Below are positions 19,902 through 33,500 of a stretch of DNA of 64,000 nt, piece after piece. The stretch lies in assembly GCA_028551475.1 (NCBI GenBank), contig CM052356.1, forward strand, positions 23,587,884 to 23,651,883, written 5' to 3'. The notes beneath the pieces were generated by a model. That model worked only from the letters and a program-made list of their open reading frames with translations, had not been told where the DNA came from and did not search any database. The stretch is from Casuarina equisetifolia. Taxonomy: Eukaryota; Streptophyta; Magnoliopsida; Fagales; Casuarinaceae. The position numbers and the translations under genes were made by a program. The number at the start of each line of letters is the position of its first letter. Positions within the stretch are counted from its first letter, which is position 1.

Positions 19902-22862
19902 ATGGCGAGTGTGGTGCCTCCAGATACGTCCGCGCAAAGCGAGGTTCCGAAGTCCACCAAGAAAGAGAAAGTGGATTATAGGAATCTTCCCTGCCCGATA
20001 CCCTACGAAGAAATTCACCGCGAAACTTTCAGTTTGTACTCTGCACCATCAAGATTTTCCCTTTTTCAGTAATTCTATACTGGTCTTTTATTTATTTATT
20101 CTGTCTTTTCTCTTGTGTCCGTTTGTCTTCTCTTTTCTTCTGAACGTTTTCTTTTCTGCTTAGTTAGTCATTCTTTCAGGTTTTCTCGTTGTATTGCGTG
20201 TATATGAGTGTTTTAACATCTTTCTTCATGATGAAGCTAGTGACAAAGTAGATTTTGAGAATTTGGTTCAGTGTCGAAATTTTTTTGACCCCAAACGTAC
20301 TCCGAAACACTTACAGTTACTTATTCTTCGAACTTGATGGCGTATATTCAGTTGTGTAGGATTCAGAGAGTTTTCCTTGTTTCAGAAACTTCTCTATTCA
20401 ACTGCATCTTAAACCCTAAGCTTAACAGGAACTCTCCTTAGTGGGAGTGAAACCGCGAAATCTATTACTATTTTTAATAAGATATGTCTGTACGGTTATC
20501 TCATTCTTGTTCTAGCTCAAGAATCTATCCAGTTCCTCTAGATCTTTTCTTACTTGCGCCATAGTTTTTATTGGCGCTTGACAGTCACTCAATACATTGC
20601 TTGTATTTATGCACTTTGGTGAATACAGTGTGGTATCTGCTACCACCAAACAATAGAGTTTACCTAAAGCGTGTTATGGAAGATTAGTCATTGGAGGACA
20701 GGCTTGGGGTTTTTGTTTTACTGGAATTAGGATTTTGAGTTCTGTGAATATATTTGGCAGTGTCCTTAAAACCAGAACTTTTTGAGGGGATGCGGTTTGA
20801 TTTTACCAAACTACTCAGTCCGAAGTTCGCTCTCAGTCACAGGTAGGTTTGATTGCTCTTTCATTTTAACTTCTCCGTGTATGGTTTTCTTTGCTTCTTC
20901 TTGTCGTTATACTGTTTGATTTTGACAACAATTTCAACTACGAATCAGTGTGTGCATGGGACCTGCCACCGTTCCTTCCCAATCTTCTGAGATCATTAAA
21001 ATCCCTACTGCTCAGTACGAGTTTGGTGCTAACTTTCTAGACCCCAAGGTAGGGTGTTATCATTACATTCACTTCTCCTGACTTCTATTAATAACGGTGA
21101 GTTTTTGGTATTTTTTACTTTGTAACTCCAATCAAACATGGACAAATATATGGTTTTTCACAGTTGATGCTCGTTGGGAGGATATTGACTGATGGGAGAC
21201 TAACTGCTAGAGCGAAATGCGATTTAACTGACAATCTCAGTCTAAAGGTTAATGCCCAGGTACATAATTTATATCAATATTAATTGTTTACAAAGATTTC
21301 TTGCTCTGTCGCAGTTCTGGGGTGAAAACTGCTCCTAAAAGTTTAAGCTAATTTAATGATTTTTGTCTTCTTTTCCAGCTCACAGATGAGCCACATATGT
21401 CTCATGGTATCTTGAACTTTGATTACACAGTTAAGCATCTTTATTACTACTTCCATTCCCCTCTCTTTTGAGTGGCATATTTTGCTTTATAAATGATATT
21501 TCTGTAGGCAGCAATTCAGCTATGTTTTCCCATTATTTCAATATTTTCATTACACGGTTATTGAACTGACATTGTATTTAAGATACTTTCATTAAGAAAA
21601 GAAATTACTCTCAGTGGCTGTTCTATCCATTATTTACTTAATTAAGGACTCAAGGACCTAAGATGTCATACTTTGTCTTAAAGGTAGTTCATCATATGGT
21701 TCTTAACAGATATTTAAAGGTAGTATTATATGAGTTTTTGGCATTTTTTATTCAAAAGAAATTGAAAGGGTTGGGGGATTATTCTTATCATACAATTTGT
21801 ATTTCAATGACAGGACAATAAGCCCTCAGAAGTTTTCATTAATAAGACATTCTTTTGGGGGGATAGTTCTAATAAATGGAAAATATACAAGAAAGATAGA
21901 AATGAGTAATACTAACAACAGTGCTAAGATCTAGAATTACTGAGATCTTAATTATCCACAAAGGACAAAGAAAATAACAGCCCATTTCTCTCAGTGACTA
22001 ATGTGTTTGTTAAGAATGCCTCAGTATTTACCCTCTGATTGGAATTGAGGCAACCATTGCTCCTTGTTCAAATTTTGTTTTTCTTCAGGTTGCAGAAGCA
22101 TGTGTTTACTGTTGTTAGAAAGCACATTTTAATGCTCCATAGTGACTATTTACTTTTCTTGTTTTCATTTTCACTGTACAGGGCAAAGATTTCAGGACCC
22201 AGTTTCAGGTGGGCAATGGTGGCTTATTTGGAGCCAATTACATCCAGGTAAATTCTCTGCTTGCTTATTGCCCTAGCTGTTGAAGCCATTGTTTGATCAT
22301 GCGGAAATTTGTTTCAAAGAATTTGGGTAATAATCATGTGAAAAAAAACAAAAGCCTTACCTTTCCTTTCTTTTCCTTTTTTTTTTGTATTTTTTCCCCC
22401 TCTTCTCTACTCAAAGGGTAAAATAGTCTCAGAGCTAATATGTTTCTGTTATAAACTATGTCAAAATAATGACCAACTCTAGATAATGTTAGAGAATGAT
22501 CCTTACAGAAAATCCCACAGGAAGGAGTTGTAAACAGATTGTGGTAATATTTAATGGAACATGGCTAAGTCAACCCTCCTTATCCTTTAATTTCATGAAG
22601 CTAACAATGGTGGTAATGCGGTATGTTGGTCTGAACGGTTGGTATGATTTGGTTAATCTTATCGGATTAAAGCTATCCCAGGGATGAATTTTTATTCAGT
22701 TTATGCATTACACTTTCTTTTCCTATAAATTCTGTATACTGAGGTCATAATCGATTAAAAGCAGCATATGCATATAATGTTTTTATCTGAACGGCGATCA
22801 ATTTTTGAAGTCTGGAAATTTGGCCACTGCAGATGACTGAAATGACCTTTCTTCTTCCGTTT

Positions 22863-22904
<42 letters not shown>

Positions 22905-24484
22905 TCAAACTGAGTCTGCATCTCTTCCTGCAGAGTGTGACCCCACATTTGTCTTTGGGTGGTGAAGTTTTTTGGGCTGGTCAGCATCGAAAGTCAGGTG
23001 TCAGTTATGGTGGTCGTTATGAGAATGACAAGATGGTAATGTGGTTTGCTTTTCACCTTTTATCACATGTTTGACTCTGCCAGATAATCTCCTCCAATAC
23101 ATCCTTTGAATAGTGCCAATTTTGGAATAGAAGTATTGAAATGATAAGTAAAACTGCTTGCCTTTTGTTTCTCATATTTCTGCTAAACATGTGAACCAAA
23201 AATAATACGTGTATATTCGAATCCCAGCTCTGGTTTTGACAGACATAAATCTGAGGCTGTGGACCCGCAAAATTGCATTTTGAACAATTTCTCAATATTG
23301 TGGTTGCAGGTTGCAGCAGGTCAAGTCGCTAGCACCGGATCTGTTGCTCTCAGCTATGTTCAGAAAGTTAGTGAGAAGGTAAGAAGTTTAGTTGCTGGAA
23401 AATTTCTGTCACAACCTACAGCAATATTTACCATGCTATTTCACCTTAATAGGTCTCTCTAGCAGCAGAGTTAATGTACAACTACCTGTCAAGAGATGTC
23501 ACATCATGTTTTGGCTATGATTATATCCTCAGACAGGTAAATGCTGTTTCTGAAGATGTTCTATTATGTATGGGATATGACCACTTGCATGGTTCTTTTG
23601 TTTATCTATTAACATTTCCTTGGATCAATAATCATGCCCGTTTTCTAGCAATCATGCAAAAGTGGGTTTTCCACTTGCATAGCACCATCATTGCTGCTTT
23701 CTGCCAACCAGTAGCAATCAACAGTTAAAAGTTTGTTGTGCTAGTGATTAATTTGATACAGAAAATTGGTAGAATAAGTGCCTTTCTTTTTGGTCAATGG
23801 AAAGTCTCTAGAATGGTTTTTATGATTCCCTTTTACATATGAGGATAGTCTGGATACGCATTGTGGGAAATGTGGATCTTGTGTTAGATGATGGATAATA
23901 ATGGTCCATTATAATAGTATAATTTCTTGTGATTGTTACAGTGTCGTCTTAGAGGGAAGATTGACTCCAATGGTTGCATATCTACTTTCCTTGAAGAACG
24001 ATTAAATATGGGTCTTAAGTTTGTTCTCTCGGCAGAGGTAAGCCATCTATTTGCTCACACTGATCCATTTTCTTGTGCACCTCTGCCTTGGTTTAAACAG
24101 TTTGGTCTATTATTCGAAATTAGTTTGTAATTGAGAAGAGGAACCTCGGGAAGGAGATTATTTTCTTGTTTACAAGGATGGAGTTTTATAAATTTCCGTG
24201 GTGGTGCATAGATATGTGCCTACTCATATCTGGAATATGAGTTGGTTTTGGATATCAAACTCTGAGTTTCTGCACCAGCATGATTTGAACATCAACGCGA
24301 AAGAGAAATTAGTTAAACTTATTTAGTCCATATCCTCATTGTACTTTTTTCTAGTTTATCTTTTATTCACTTTTTCTTTTATTGCTAGAGTTATATTGCT
24401 TTAGTTATTAAAACTCCCTTTTTGCAGATAGAACACGGCAAGAAAGACTACAAATTTGGGTTTGGGCTAAATGTTGGAGAATAG
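19902..24484 (+). CDS. TOM40: Mitochondrial import receptor subunit TOM40
   Basis: Beta-barrel pore of the TOM complex in the mitochondrial outer membrane, through which nuclear-encoded precursors enter. Eleven exons: 19902-20031, 20761-20842, 20949-21048, 21164-21259, 21379-21429, 22182-22247, 22934-23035, 23310-23378, 23453-23536, 23942-24037, 24428-24484; all phases match and give 310 residues, the usual size for plant TOM40. The cytosolic N-terminus carries [18 protein letters not shown]. The barrel region contains [64 protein letters not shown] and RGKIDSNG. The C-terminus [12 protein letters not shown] is the mitochondrial beta-signal (last strand). There is no cleavable presequence, as expected. 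Exon 7 is preceded by a long CT repeat. Confidence 0.95.
22864..22900. repeat. (CT)18 microsatellite in TOM40 intron 6
   Basis: About 18 CT units end 33 bases upstream of TOM40 exon 7 (22934), where a polypyrimidine tract is expected. It may serve as that tract. Confidence 0.9.
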
Positions 24485-25037
24485 AATTGACAGCTCCAAT
24501 GCTGTGTGTGCTCAGTCTCTATAAGCTCATAATTGGGGGCAAGCCGGCGAATTTTGTCTTCTAACCTTTGGTTGGAAGACGAAAAGAATCGGTTTCTACT
24601 CTTTTGATTGGCATTTTTCCTGTTCTTCAATGATTTTAGCAGATGTAGCTAGTGAATTGGCATTTGAATTTCCCATGGCATTACTTTTGAATAAATACTA
24701 TTCATAAGACGGGGGAAAGTTTATTTGAATATCATATCCAATTTGATTGCAACATCATGTGTCTGAATAGTGGGCGCCGTCTCATAGCTGGAAAAAAAAA
24801 AAAAAAAAGAGGATGCTTTCACGAACCTTGAGTCAAAGCAATTAGGTTCCATTTTTTCTAAATCAATTCACAAAAGCCAGACTTCATTCCCGCTTGGTCC
24901 ATTTAGGGTTGGATTAAGTGGTGAAGTATATATCAATAAAGAAATAGTTTACCAAAACAATGAGAAAGAGTGGGCTACAAATAAGGTATGAAATAGCCCA
25001 TTCGCCCTGTTTTTAAAGGGTGAGAGGCTTGCGTTAC
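24485..25037. other. Intergenic: TOM40 3' UTR and promoter of the next gene
   Basis: No coding sequence. An A18 run lies near 24792-24809. A TATATAT motif near 24928 may be the TATA box of the downstream small gene, about 110 bp before its ATG. Confidence 0.45.
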
Positions 25038-25478
25038 ATGGAGAGGAAGATGGAGCGGAATAAAAAGAAGGCGGAGAAGGATGAGGTAGAAGAGCTGCTC
25101 CAAGCAGCCCAGGACGAGTTGCTACTCCAGCTCTCCCTTAATTCCCACACTGCCCACGCGCCTCCCGACGGCCTTCCCTCCGATCTCGACCGCCGCTTCC
25201 AGGCCCTCAAATCCCGACCCTCCGTCCCCAACTCTTCATCTCCCCCATCGCAACCACAAAAATCCGAGAAATCAACGACGTCCAGTGCGGAACACGAGCT
25301 CTCCGCCAGATTCGCTGCTCTCCGGGGCTCCTATGAACGGGATGATGATGACCCAGAAGATGAAGTCGAGAAGTTGATCCGGTGGGCCAAGGATGCTGCT
25401 CGTCTCGACCCCTCTCCACCGTCCGACGACGAAGACGGCGATGACGATAACGAAGCCGATGAACATCCACCCAAATAG
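25038..25478 (+). CDS. Small acidic protein with two RFxALK/R motifs (possibly ANCHR-like)
   Basis: Single-exon frame of 146 residues starting at ATG 25038 (MERKMERNKKKAEKDEVEEL); an in-frame GTG 18 bases upstream is not a plausible start. The N-terminus is a highly charged helix. Two similar motifs follow, LDRRFQALKSR (about 51-61) and LSARFAALRGSYE (about 92-104). The tail is Asp/Glu-rich after LIRWAKDAARLDPSPP. The repeated (R)FxAL(K/R) motifs resemble the MIT-interacting motifs of the ESCRT/abscission regulator ANCHR (ZFYVE19), but no FYVE finger is present and the link is tentative. GC-rich codon use contrasts with the AT-rich flanks, which supports real coding. Function is unknown. It is convergent with the EF-hand gene downstream. 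Confidence 0.7.
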   Translation: MERKMERNKKKAEKDEVEELLQAAQDELLLQLSLNSHTAHAPPDGLPSDLDRRFQALKSRPSVPNSSSPPSQPQKSEKSTTSSAEHELSARFAALRGSYERDDDDPEDEVEKLIRWAKDAARLDPSPPSDDEDGDDDNEADEHPPK

Positions 25479-26053
25479 TGGGTCTGTTCTATGTCTACCG
25501 TATAGGCACTTGTTTAGTATTTATATAAATGAAAATAACCTTTGATGCTGTCGTGCAAAATGTTTTCATATCGCTTTACGTCCGTATATTGTTCTCATCA
25601 ACGAACCAGAGACAAGAAACAAACTCGTTTTCGCATGATAAATATGTTTCGTATTGTACATTCAAATATATCCCTGGCTGATCAAACATCGCGTGTAATG
25701 GAGCCTTAAGAAAATCAATAAAACCTAACAACCCTGTACCTTAACATCAAACTATCGATGAAGTATATAAGATCACCCTCCACAGTGGGCCGACCAAAAG
25801 CAATGACACTGAAAACCTGCCGATTCTAATACAGGGCGAGCCAAAACACGATTAATTATGAGACATCATACAGGCCACCCATGTCAAACTTTTTTCTTAC
25901 TGATCCTATTTAGCCGAAAGAATGTTGAATCCGACCAAAGTGTTCCACGTATCCTGCAGTACGGTGTTAAAATCAGTATCATTTATGAAACCAGTAGGAC
26001 ATGAACAAGGACGAGGATGAATGGAAAGGTTTTCCCTCACCTAGCTTGAATTT
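25479..26053. other. Convergent intergenic region
   Basis: This separates the 3' ends of the acidic protein gene (plus) and the EF-hand gene (minus). It likely holds both 3' UTRs. No gene seen. Confidence 0.5.
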
Positions 26054-29000
26054 TTAACGGAATTCATCATGGAACTCTTCATCGTCGCCATCATCACTAA
26101 ATATAGCGCTATAAAATACGTAGGGGTTATCAATCATCTCTTGCAAGCTTAGACGTCCATCCTTATCAGCATCCGCCTGAAACAAAGAGAAACACACACT
26201 TTTAGATCACGAGATAAGCAATCTGACATTTTATTGTCACCATTAGTGATGCGTCTGAATTTCATCCACACTGTAATGTTTCACAACTAAATCAAGCAAC
26301 TTGCCATGTTTCATCAGGAATTCGACTTTGACAATAAAATTCTGGGGGTTGGACATTCTCAGACAGAAGTGTTTGATCAGACGCAACATAATAACAGTTA
26401 TGAGAAGCCACTTTTGCAAACTTGATTGATATTACGCAGCATGCCACAACAGACACTGAGTAGTTCAAACTGTGAATTCTCCCAAACCACAGAAGGAAGG
26501 AAAAGGCCCCAGATTTAAAATATATATGAGACTGGAAACGAAATTGTGACATTTTTGTCTTCTGTGAGACATAAAAGTCAGTTGCTTCCTGGTTAAGTTC
26601 AAGATGTGCTTCCAATATGTCATTTATTCATGTCTAAACTTTACATAGACTTAACAATTCTGGAAAACATTTTTTCTTGCTGAACAAAAGAAGAGGTCTT
26701 GAAGAGGAAGATTTTCAGAGGAACAGATCAAATAAGTCAAAGCCTAACGGTACCAAACATATAATCATAAGTAAAATGCTCTTGAGTTTTTGACAACAAC
26801 GCTACACTAAGGTTCTTAGCTGAGAAAAGAGAGAAAAAAAAAAGGGGGGGGGGGGGGGGGGAGAAGGAATGCAAAATTAAAAACCCCATGCCACATAAAA
26901 CCAGCATACAGAGATGAAATTACATCCAGGTGCACATAAAGAGAAAGATTTAAAAAGGAAGCCCTTGCATATGCACACACAGAAAGGAAGTACAGACATA
27001 CACATAGAAAGAGCACTTATATCACTTTGGATCCAATTTAATTTTTTGAATATGCAGCCCACTTCAGTCACTTAAATCATCTGCTCTCTAATGTCATCTT
27101 GACGATATTAAATACAAATGATCCTATTAAAGAAACCAAGTTCCATAGAATAGAAACTAAATCTGCAAGCCAACCTTACATATTTATGTTTGATAAGCTA
27201 CCTTTCACCAACAGATTGGCCATCTACAGAGCATCTCTTCTGAAATTTCTACCTAAGAAATTGCAACCTCCAGGTTGGTGCGTTGCTTGATGCATGGCAG
27301 CAATTATGAAAGTTGACCATGCATAATATGAAATAGAAAATAATAATCTATTTGAATGAAGAAACCTTCTCTTCTTTAAAAACCAGGGATATTGACAAGG
27401 ACTTTTGAAAAGTAAGCTTTACTTAATTCAGGAAATATAATTTACGTGATATGATAGAACCCTATCAAAGACAACTAAAGATGCAAAACAAGTCTCCTCA
27501 TATCTCACACCATGTTTAATCGCTTATCATTAAACAGGCTCCTTACCACCAAGGATTTAATCATGCTAATGCATGGTAAAGATCTACATTCCAAATAAGT
27601 GACTGCAAATTATATTTAGAGCTTAGATTATTCATATCTGCATAGAAATGATATAACAAGTATGAATAAACGAATTTCTCATAAATTACATAAGAATTAA
27701 GTCTTCAGCCAAATGAATACCTGTGATATGATGTAATCTGCTTGCTGTTTAGCATAGTATCGCTCTGATGGGTGAAGCTTTCCAATGACAGGCAGTAGTT
27801 CTACATCTGACAAGTATCTGTAAAAGAAAAGTCCAGTCCAAGTGATTAAAAGTATACATCATTCACATGTCAACGTTCACATGAGAAGTATATTTTTTGA
27901 TACATACCCATCACCATCTTTATCAAGCTCAGCAAACAATTTTTTAGCTGGCACCTCCAACAAATCATCATGGTGTGAAGCATTGTGAACTTCATCGTAG
28001 TTTCTCACCATGTCAAAGAGCCCATGAAAAAATTCTTTGAAATTAACCTTCCCATCTTTGTCAGTATCTCTTTCCCTAAGGATACAAAAAGGAAAAGTGA
28101 ACAAATCGCCAACCAAAACCCATTGACTTACTACAAAATCAAAGCCTAATCAAAGATGATATAAATGAAGTGAAGCACTAAAGTAAGAGGATAAATTTAA
28201 CAGAAAAAATTTATCATCAACAAGATAAAAGAATCGCCAGTGTTAACCAGCAACTAAATATAAATGGGCAACATATAACATCAAAAACAATTAGAGACCA
28301 CAAAATTCATGCATACGTAATCTGAAACTACAATGTCAAGTCCCAACAATCAAAGCATTCCCACCTTAGATACCTACATGGACTAAGTCACAATTCATAG
28401 ATTGAATTTCTAGCCAAAGAGAGGGAAAGAGAAAAAAATCAACCAAGTTAGTCAAACATTTACATCAAAGTTGATGGGATTCAAATGCCAAGGCCCTTTT
28501 AGGGCATTAGTTGGCCTGCCATTATAAAGTAATCCAGAAACTCAAAAGATCAAGATTAAAAATTGGAGTATTTAGAATATGATGTAAGAAGTAGAATCTC
28601 AGTCCAGAGGAGTAGATTGGCGCCTACTAATTGAATTGACAATCTAGTTTTTCCACAATAAGAAATCTGTTTCAAGGTTTGGATTGACCAAAATAGGTTA
28701 ATCAATGCTTTGTAAGCTGTCCATTACATGGCAGGAATGTAAAACTAAAAACTTGAAAGAAATGTATGAGCCACATGGTTTTATCTAATACAAGGTATTG
28801 AAAAGGAGGAAACAATTTGTTATTGCCAGAGAACAGAACTTGATGAAGTTCATCTCACCTAATTTCCTCTTTGCACAACCAATGAAGTAGCTTTGGGTTT
28901 TTGGTATCAGCTGGATGCAGAAAGCTAGAAAAATGAGAAGAGAAAAGTTTAGGAAAAGCATTAGATTCAACGGGAAAAACATAAAGAAGCCTTTCCACAA

Positions 29001-30558
29001 TAAAGGAAACTTGCTAGGTAGAAGCTCACTCGTTGAATTCAGTTATATTTAAGAGACCATCTCCATCTCCATCTGATGCATTAAAATGCCCCTCTTTCCA
29101 CCAGCCCATATCATAGGCAAACGACGTATTTTCTGGTAAATGAAGGAGAAATCACAGTTCTGAGACAACAAAGAAATAATGAGGCCATGATAGCCTTGAA
29201 AAGACAAGATGTGGCCGTAAAAGAACAAACTAAAGCAACATTTCACTGTAGATAACCGTACGGTAAGGAAGGCCTTTATGTGGGTCATCCCCAAGAACTT
29301 GAAAACTCGACATCTAGCAAAAGCATAGATACATGGTTTGGAGAACTAAAGAGACACATTAGATCACAAAATGGAGTTAAGAGGAAGCATTAAAAATTTG
29401 CTTCCTGCTTCCTGCTTATACAAGAAGTATCATCAATTTAATAATGTGCACCAAAACATAAACAAGAAACAATCAAACTAAATCGGAACTAACCAAGACA
29501 TGATCAAGATGCCAACTTCTAATGTTCATAATCTTATAATACAATTTAGGAATCAAATTAAGACAAAAATTAAAATTTTATGAATTTTCTGTAAAGTCAA
29601 GTAAATCTAACCTCAAGTAAACCATGAAAAATTAACCAGATAGTTGAACTTCCGAAAAAGATAGTCAAAAGGGGAAAAACAACATGGTAGACACTTTCTC
29701 GCTGGAAATAATGTCTGTCACTTCAAGAGACCACAATTATATTGACAAATCAATAATAGTAAAAATAAAAAAAAAAAGAAACACATCCGATACCACCGAG
29801 AAATCCCACATTAGAAAACCGAGGAAAAGAATTCAATCGAAAATTCCACAACTTAGACTTGGATCCAGCATTTTTAAATACTACCAACTCAGAACAGAAA
29901 TTCTAAGAGTTTCATAAACCAATACTTATTCAAACATCTATCAAACCAAAGAACAGAAAGAAAAATCTACCAAACGAAAATGAATTCACTGACCCGTATT
30001 ATGAACCCAACTTGGGGGTTCATACTCGGCAAAAGAAATAAACCCATCATTGTTCTTATCATGAACGTCCATCTCCCTCTGCGTCCTATGGAACACTTCC
30101 CTTGCGGCCTGCTGCAACGTCCACTCGGTTAGCTCGTGCTCGGTCACAAACCCATCAGTCGGGTCAACATCAATACTCGGAAAGAGCACGACCAGCCGGT
30201 TGGTCACATTGAACTTCTCCTCATCGTTCAAGTAATCCTCGGCGTCCATGAAGTCCTCCCACTCGGGCTGCGACTCATGGCCGGGGGCCGAGTCCTGATG
30301 GACAAGCTCGGGGTGTGAGTGCTCGATGTACTGCTTCTCCCACTGGCGGTCCTCGCGGCGGAGCTCGATGTCGGCGACAATGGGGTCGAAAGGGATGGGC
30401 TCGTGGTGGACATTTTGCGTGCGGGGAGAGAAGGTGAAGTTGGAGCGGAGCTTGAGTCGGCGGTGACGGTTGTTCGGGGGCTTCTTTGGAGAGTGAGAAA
30501 CAAGAAGAAGAAGAAGGACTGCCATTGTTATGTATATAAAAACGGAAACTTTCCCCAT
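26054..30558 (-). CDS. Six-EF-hand calumenin/reticulocalbin (CREC)-type secretory-pathway protein
   Basis: Low-affinity Ca2+-binding protein expected in the ER/secretory lumen or anchored by its N-terminus. Exons (high to low): 30558-29994, 29132-29030, 28924-28859, 28075-27908, 27817-27721, 26176-26054; they give 373 residues. Residues about 7-20 (FIYITMAVLLLLLV) form a signal peptide or signal anchor, then a basic stretch. EF-hand loops: 167-178 (DKNNDGFISFAE), 209-220 (DGDGDGLLNITE), 248-259 (DTDKDGKVNFKE), 296-307 (DKDGDGYLSDVE) and 335-346 (DADKDGRLSLQE) are canonical. The first, near 130-142 (DVDPTDGFVTEHE), has one residue too many. The protein ends HDEFR, an HDEL-like retention signal shifted by one residue. 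Arabidopsis CREC-like EF-hand proteins have similar layout (from memory). The spacing of EF loops and the exon phases leave little doubt about the model. Confidence 0.92.
26844..26861. repeat. G18 homopolymer
   Basis: A run of 18 G after an A-rich stretch, inside the 1.5-kb intron 5 of the EF-hand gene. It is a site where length polymorphism or sequencing error is likely. Confidence 0.85.
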
Positions 30559-33500
30559 TCTCTATATCCCTCCCAAACCAATACAAATGCACGGGTATAT
30601 ATGATTCACAATGAATCAAGATTTTGGGTGATTCGAGGTAGATGTAGAGAATTCAAGATTTGGGCGGGTTAGAGGGAAGAGAGAGAGGGGATCTAGCGGC
30701 TGGCAAACCGAAAAAGAGAGAGAGAGAGAGAGAGGAACCAGGAAACTTTACCGGGGACGAAAGCGATGTGGGATTGAAGTGGGAGTTTCGACGCGTAAAA
30801 CATAAATGCAGAGGTTCTTGGGATCTGCTGTGAAACGAACGCCCATTCTGGATTCTGTGTGTTGTTTTTTCGCTTCTTTCGCTAAGCTATCCAAGCTGTC
30901 GCCGCCACATGATTCAACATATATTAATCTAAACTATGTAAATTCCTTAGGAAATTACGGAATATATCACTCTGGACCTTTATTATTTCATCTTTTCTCC
31001 TACAACTTTCGATACCACGTTCGGTTTGAAGGAATCATAATATCTTAATTCAGGTTGACCGATTTGTCTTCATTAAACATAATTATTATCATAATTTTAG
31101 CCTGAGTTGTGCAAGTTTGTGTTAATTAGCATATTTAATTTTTTTAACCCAAAACCTTATCAAACTTTAATTGAAGGAATTCAAATTTAAAATACTTAAT
31201 GCATCGATATTGTTGAGGATTAATAAATGAAACAAGGAGCAATAAGGACAAAAAATTAGATTTTACCGAAGTATACACCTGTAAAGACCGATTATAACCA
31301 AGAGGCGCTGGAAAAGAGAGTTGCGATGGTCCTGCCTTTTCCCATCTTCAGCAGCCACCTTTTGTCTCGTTGTAAAAAACCATACGAGTTATAAAATATT
31401 CAAATTTGCTATACTCTACCCATAGGTAGGACTAAATTATTATATCAATAGCTTGAAACAAAAGAAACACATCTATTTTATAAGCAATAAATGTTATCTT
31501 AACAATGCTTTTTCTCTTTAAGTATGTTCAAAGGGGTAGAGTAGAGAAAGTCTAAACAGCTTTAAATAATCCAACAAGATTACTACTTGGCAAGATGATA
31601 AAGAATCATTATCTTCACAAATTTGACATATAAAATAAGTTAAAACTTCTAATATTTTATTTAAGTAGTCTTTCTTCCTTTTAGAAAGTTAAGTAATTTT
31701 TAGTTTTATGATACATGTATAAATTAGCCTGTATTTGTGGGTGTGTCAATTAATCAATTTTTTGAGTTAGCTTGTATCTAAACACTAGTCAAAATTGTTT
31801 GAGTTACAAATTAAAAGGAAATGAAAAAAAAAAAAAAAGAGATAAACCCATCCATGGATTGCCTCATACCCTAAACTGGACAATGGCCCAAGGAATGGGC
31901 TTAACATGTAGCAAACCCAAAAAATGAGAGAGGCCTACAATAAATCACATTACTTTAAGTCGATGATTTGTATAAATTAAAAAAATAAAGCTTGCGAGGA
32001 AAATAATCATGTTTCCGGTTAGGTAAAGCTTTAAACAATAGATTTCTAAGTTACCGGTGAGTTTTGATTTGACGAGTTTTGATTAATTCTCGCATTGTCG
32101 TTGTTGAATATATTTTAATATTGATCCATGTATAATTTGAAAAGGTATATGGACATTACTTTAAAAAATACATATATTCTTATGGTTTAGTACTGCATAC
32201 AACAAATAATCAGGCTTGATGATTATTTTGAAATACATAAGTACTTAAATATTCACTTAAAATTTTCAAATCAAATCTATTTTTCTGTATTAGGAATTTT
32301 ATGATTAGATTTGAACAACAATTTTGTTTCTATAAAAGGTTAAGTTCAAACCCATATATTGTAAATTATTATTGTTTTGGATTTCAAAAATTGGAATTAA
32401 GTTTTACTATAAATGGTAAAAGAATCTAATGAATGTGTCGGTGAAAACATTCAAGAAAGGCAGAAATAAAAATGGAGATATCCTTAAATTGAAACACGGT
32501 CGTTTCTGGACCAAAAACATAGTTACGTGATACTGAAAAAAACGTAATCTTTTTATGAAGCTGCATGCGCAGATAAGAGGCAACCGAAACTCACCGGTTT
32601 CTGTTTCCTGTCTCGATTTTATTGACCAAATCGGGTTGTTTTGGAAAGGATTTCAAAACAAAATCAAAACTGATTTTAGCTTGTTTATTTTCGTAATTAT
32701 TGTGCTGATTGATTTAGAAAATTAAAACTTTGACTGCAGATTGGGGCTTTTCTTTGAATAATAAAATTTTATGTCATACTAATTTGTTCCTGCGGCTTCT
32801 AGAGATACTTAATAAAGTTTCAAGCTGGAATTAAATTTTTGTAAGGTTGGAGTTTGTTGTAAGGTTGTGTATGGCTTATGAAACAATGAAGAATCCTAAA
32901 TGGGTCATCGGAAAATTCAAAAGCAGAGTACAAAAGCATGTCTATAAGCTTGGAGCAGAGTACAAAAGCATGCATAAGAGAAGCATTTGGCAAAGATGTT
33001 AATAGGTTGGTCTATAATAAAAATGAACTAGAGATGGAGTTAACTTCAGGCAAAATAGTCTAATACAAAGTGGAAGTTAATTTCAATATGATTGGTGCAA
33101 CTATGAAATACTAGATTAACCATCAAATAGAGAGCTAATAGGTCGTGGGTGATAGTCATAACAAGGAAACTTTACTTTGTGAAAAACTATTATGACTAAA
33201 TCAATGATTACGTGAGTTATTGTAACTAAATTTACAATACAATGGAGGAAGCTAAATATATTTATGGAATACGCACACATACAAGCAGCTTTACCTAAGA
33301 AAAGTAAATAAAAAAAAATATATAGTTCTAAAAACTTTAAGAGGATGATTTTAAACACCACAAAAGTAGTTTGGCAAAGAAGATTTATGATCAAACAAAA
33401 GAACTGTTAGAAGTTAGAAAATCTTTTGTAGATTTGGTTAAGAAGACCATTCTCAAGGAAGGACCAATAAAACCAAGAAAATAAATAATATTCTTGCCAT

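Noticed and set aside
25020-25037. Six extra N-terminal codons for the small acidic protein
   Set aside because: The extension begins at GTG; ATG 25038 is the first plausible start.
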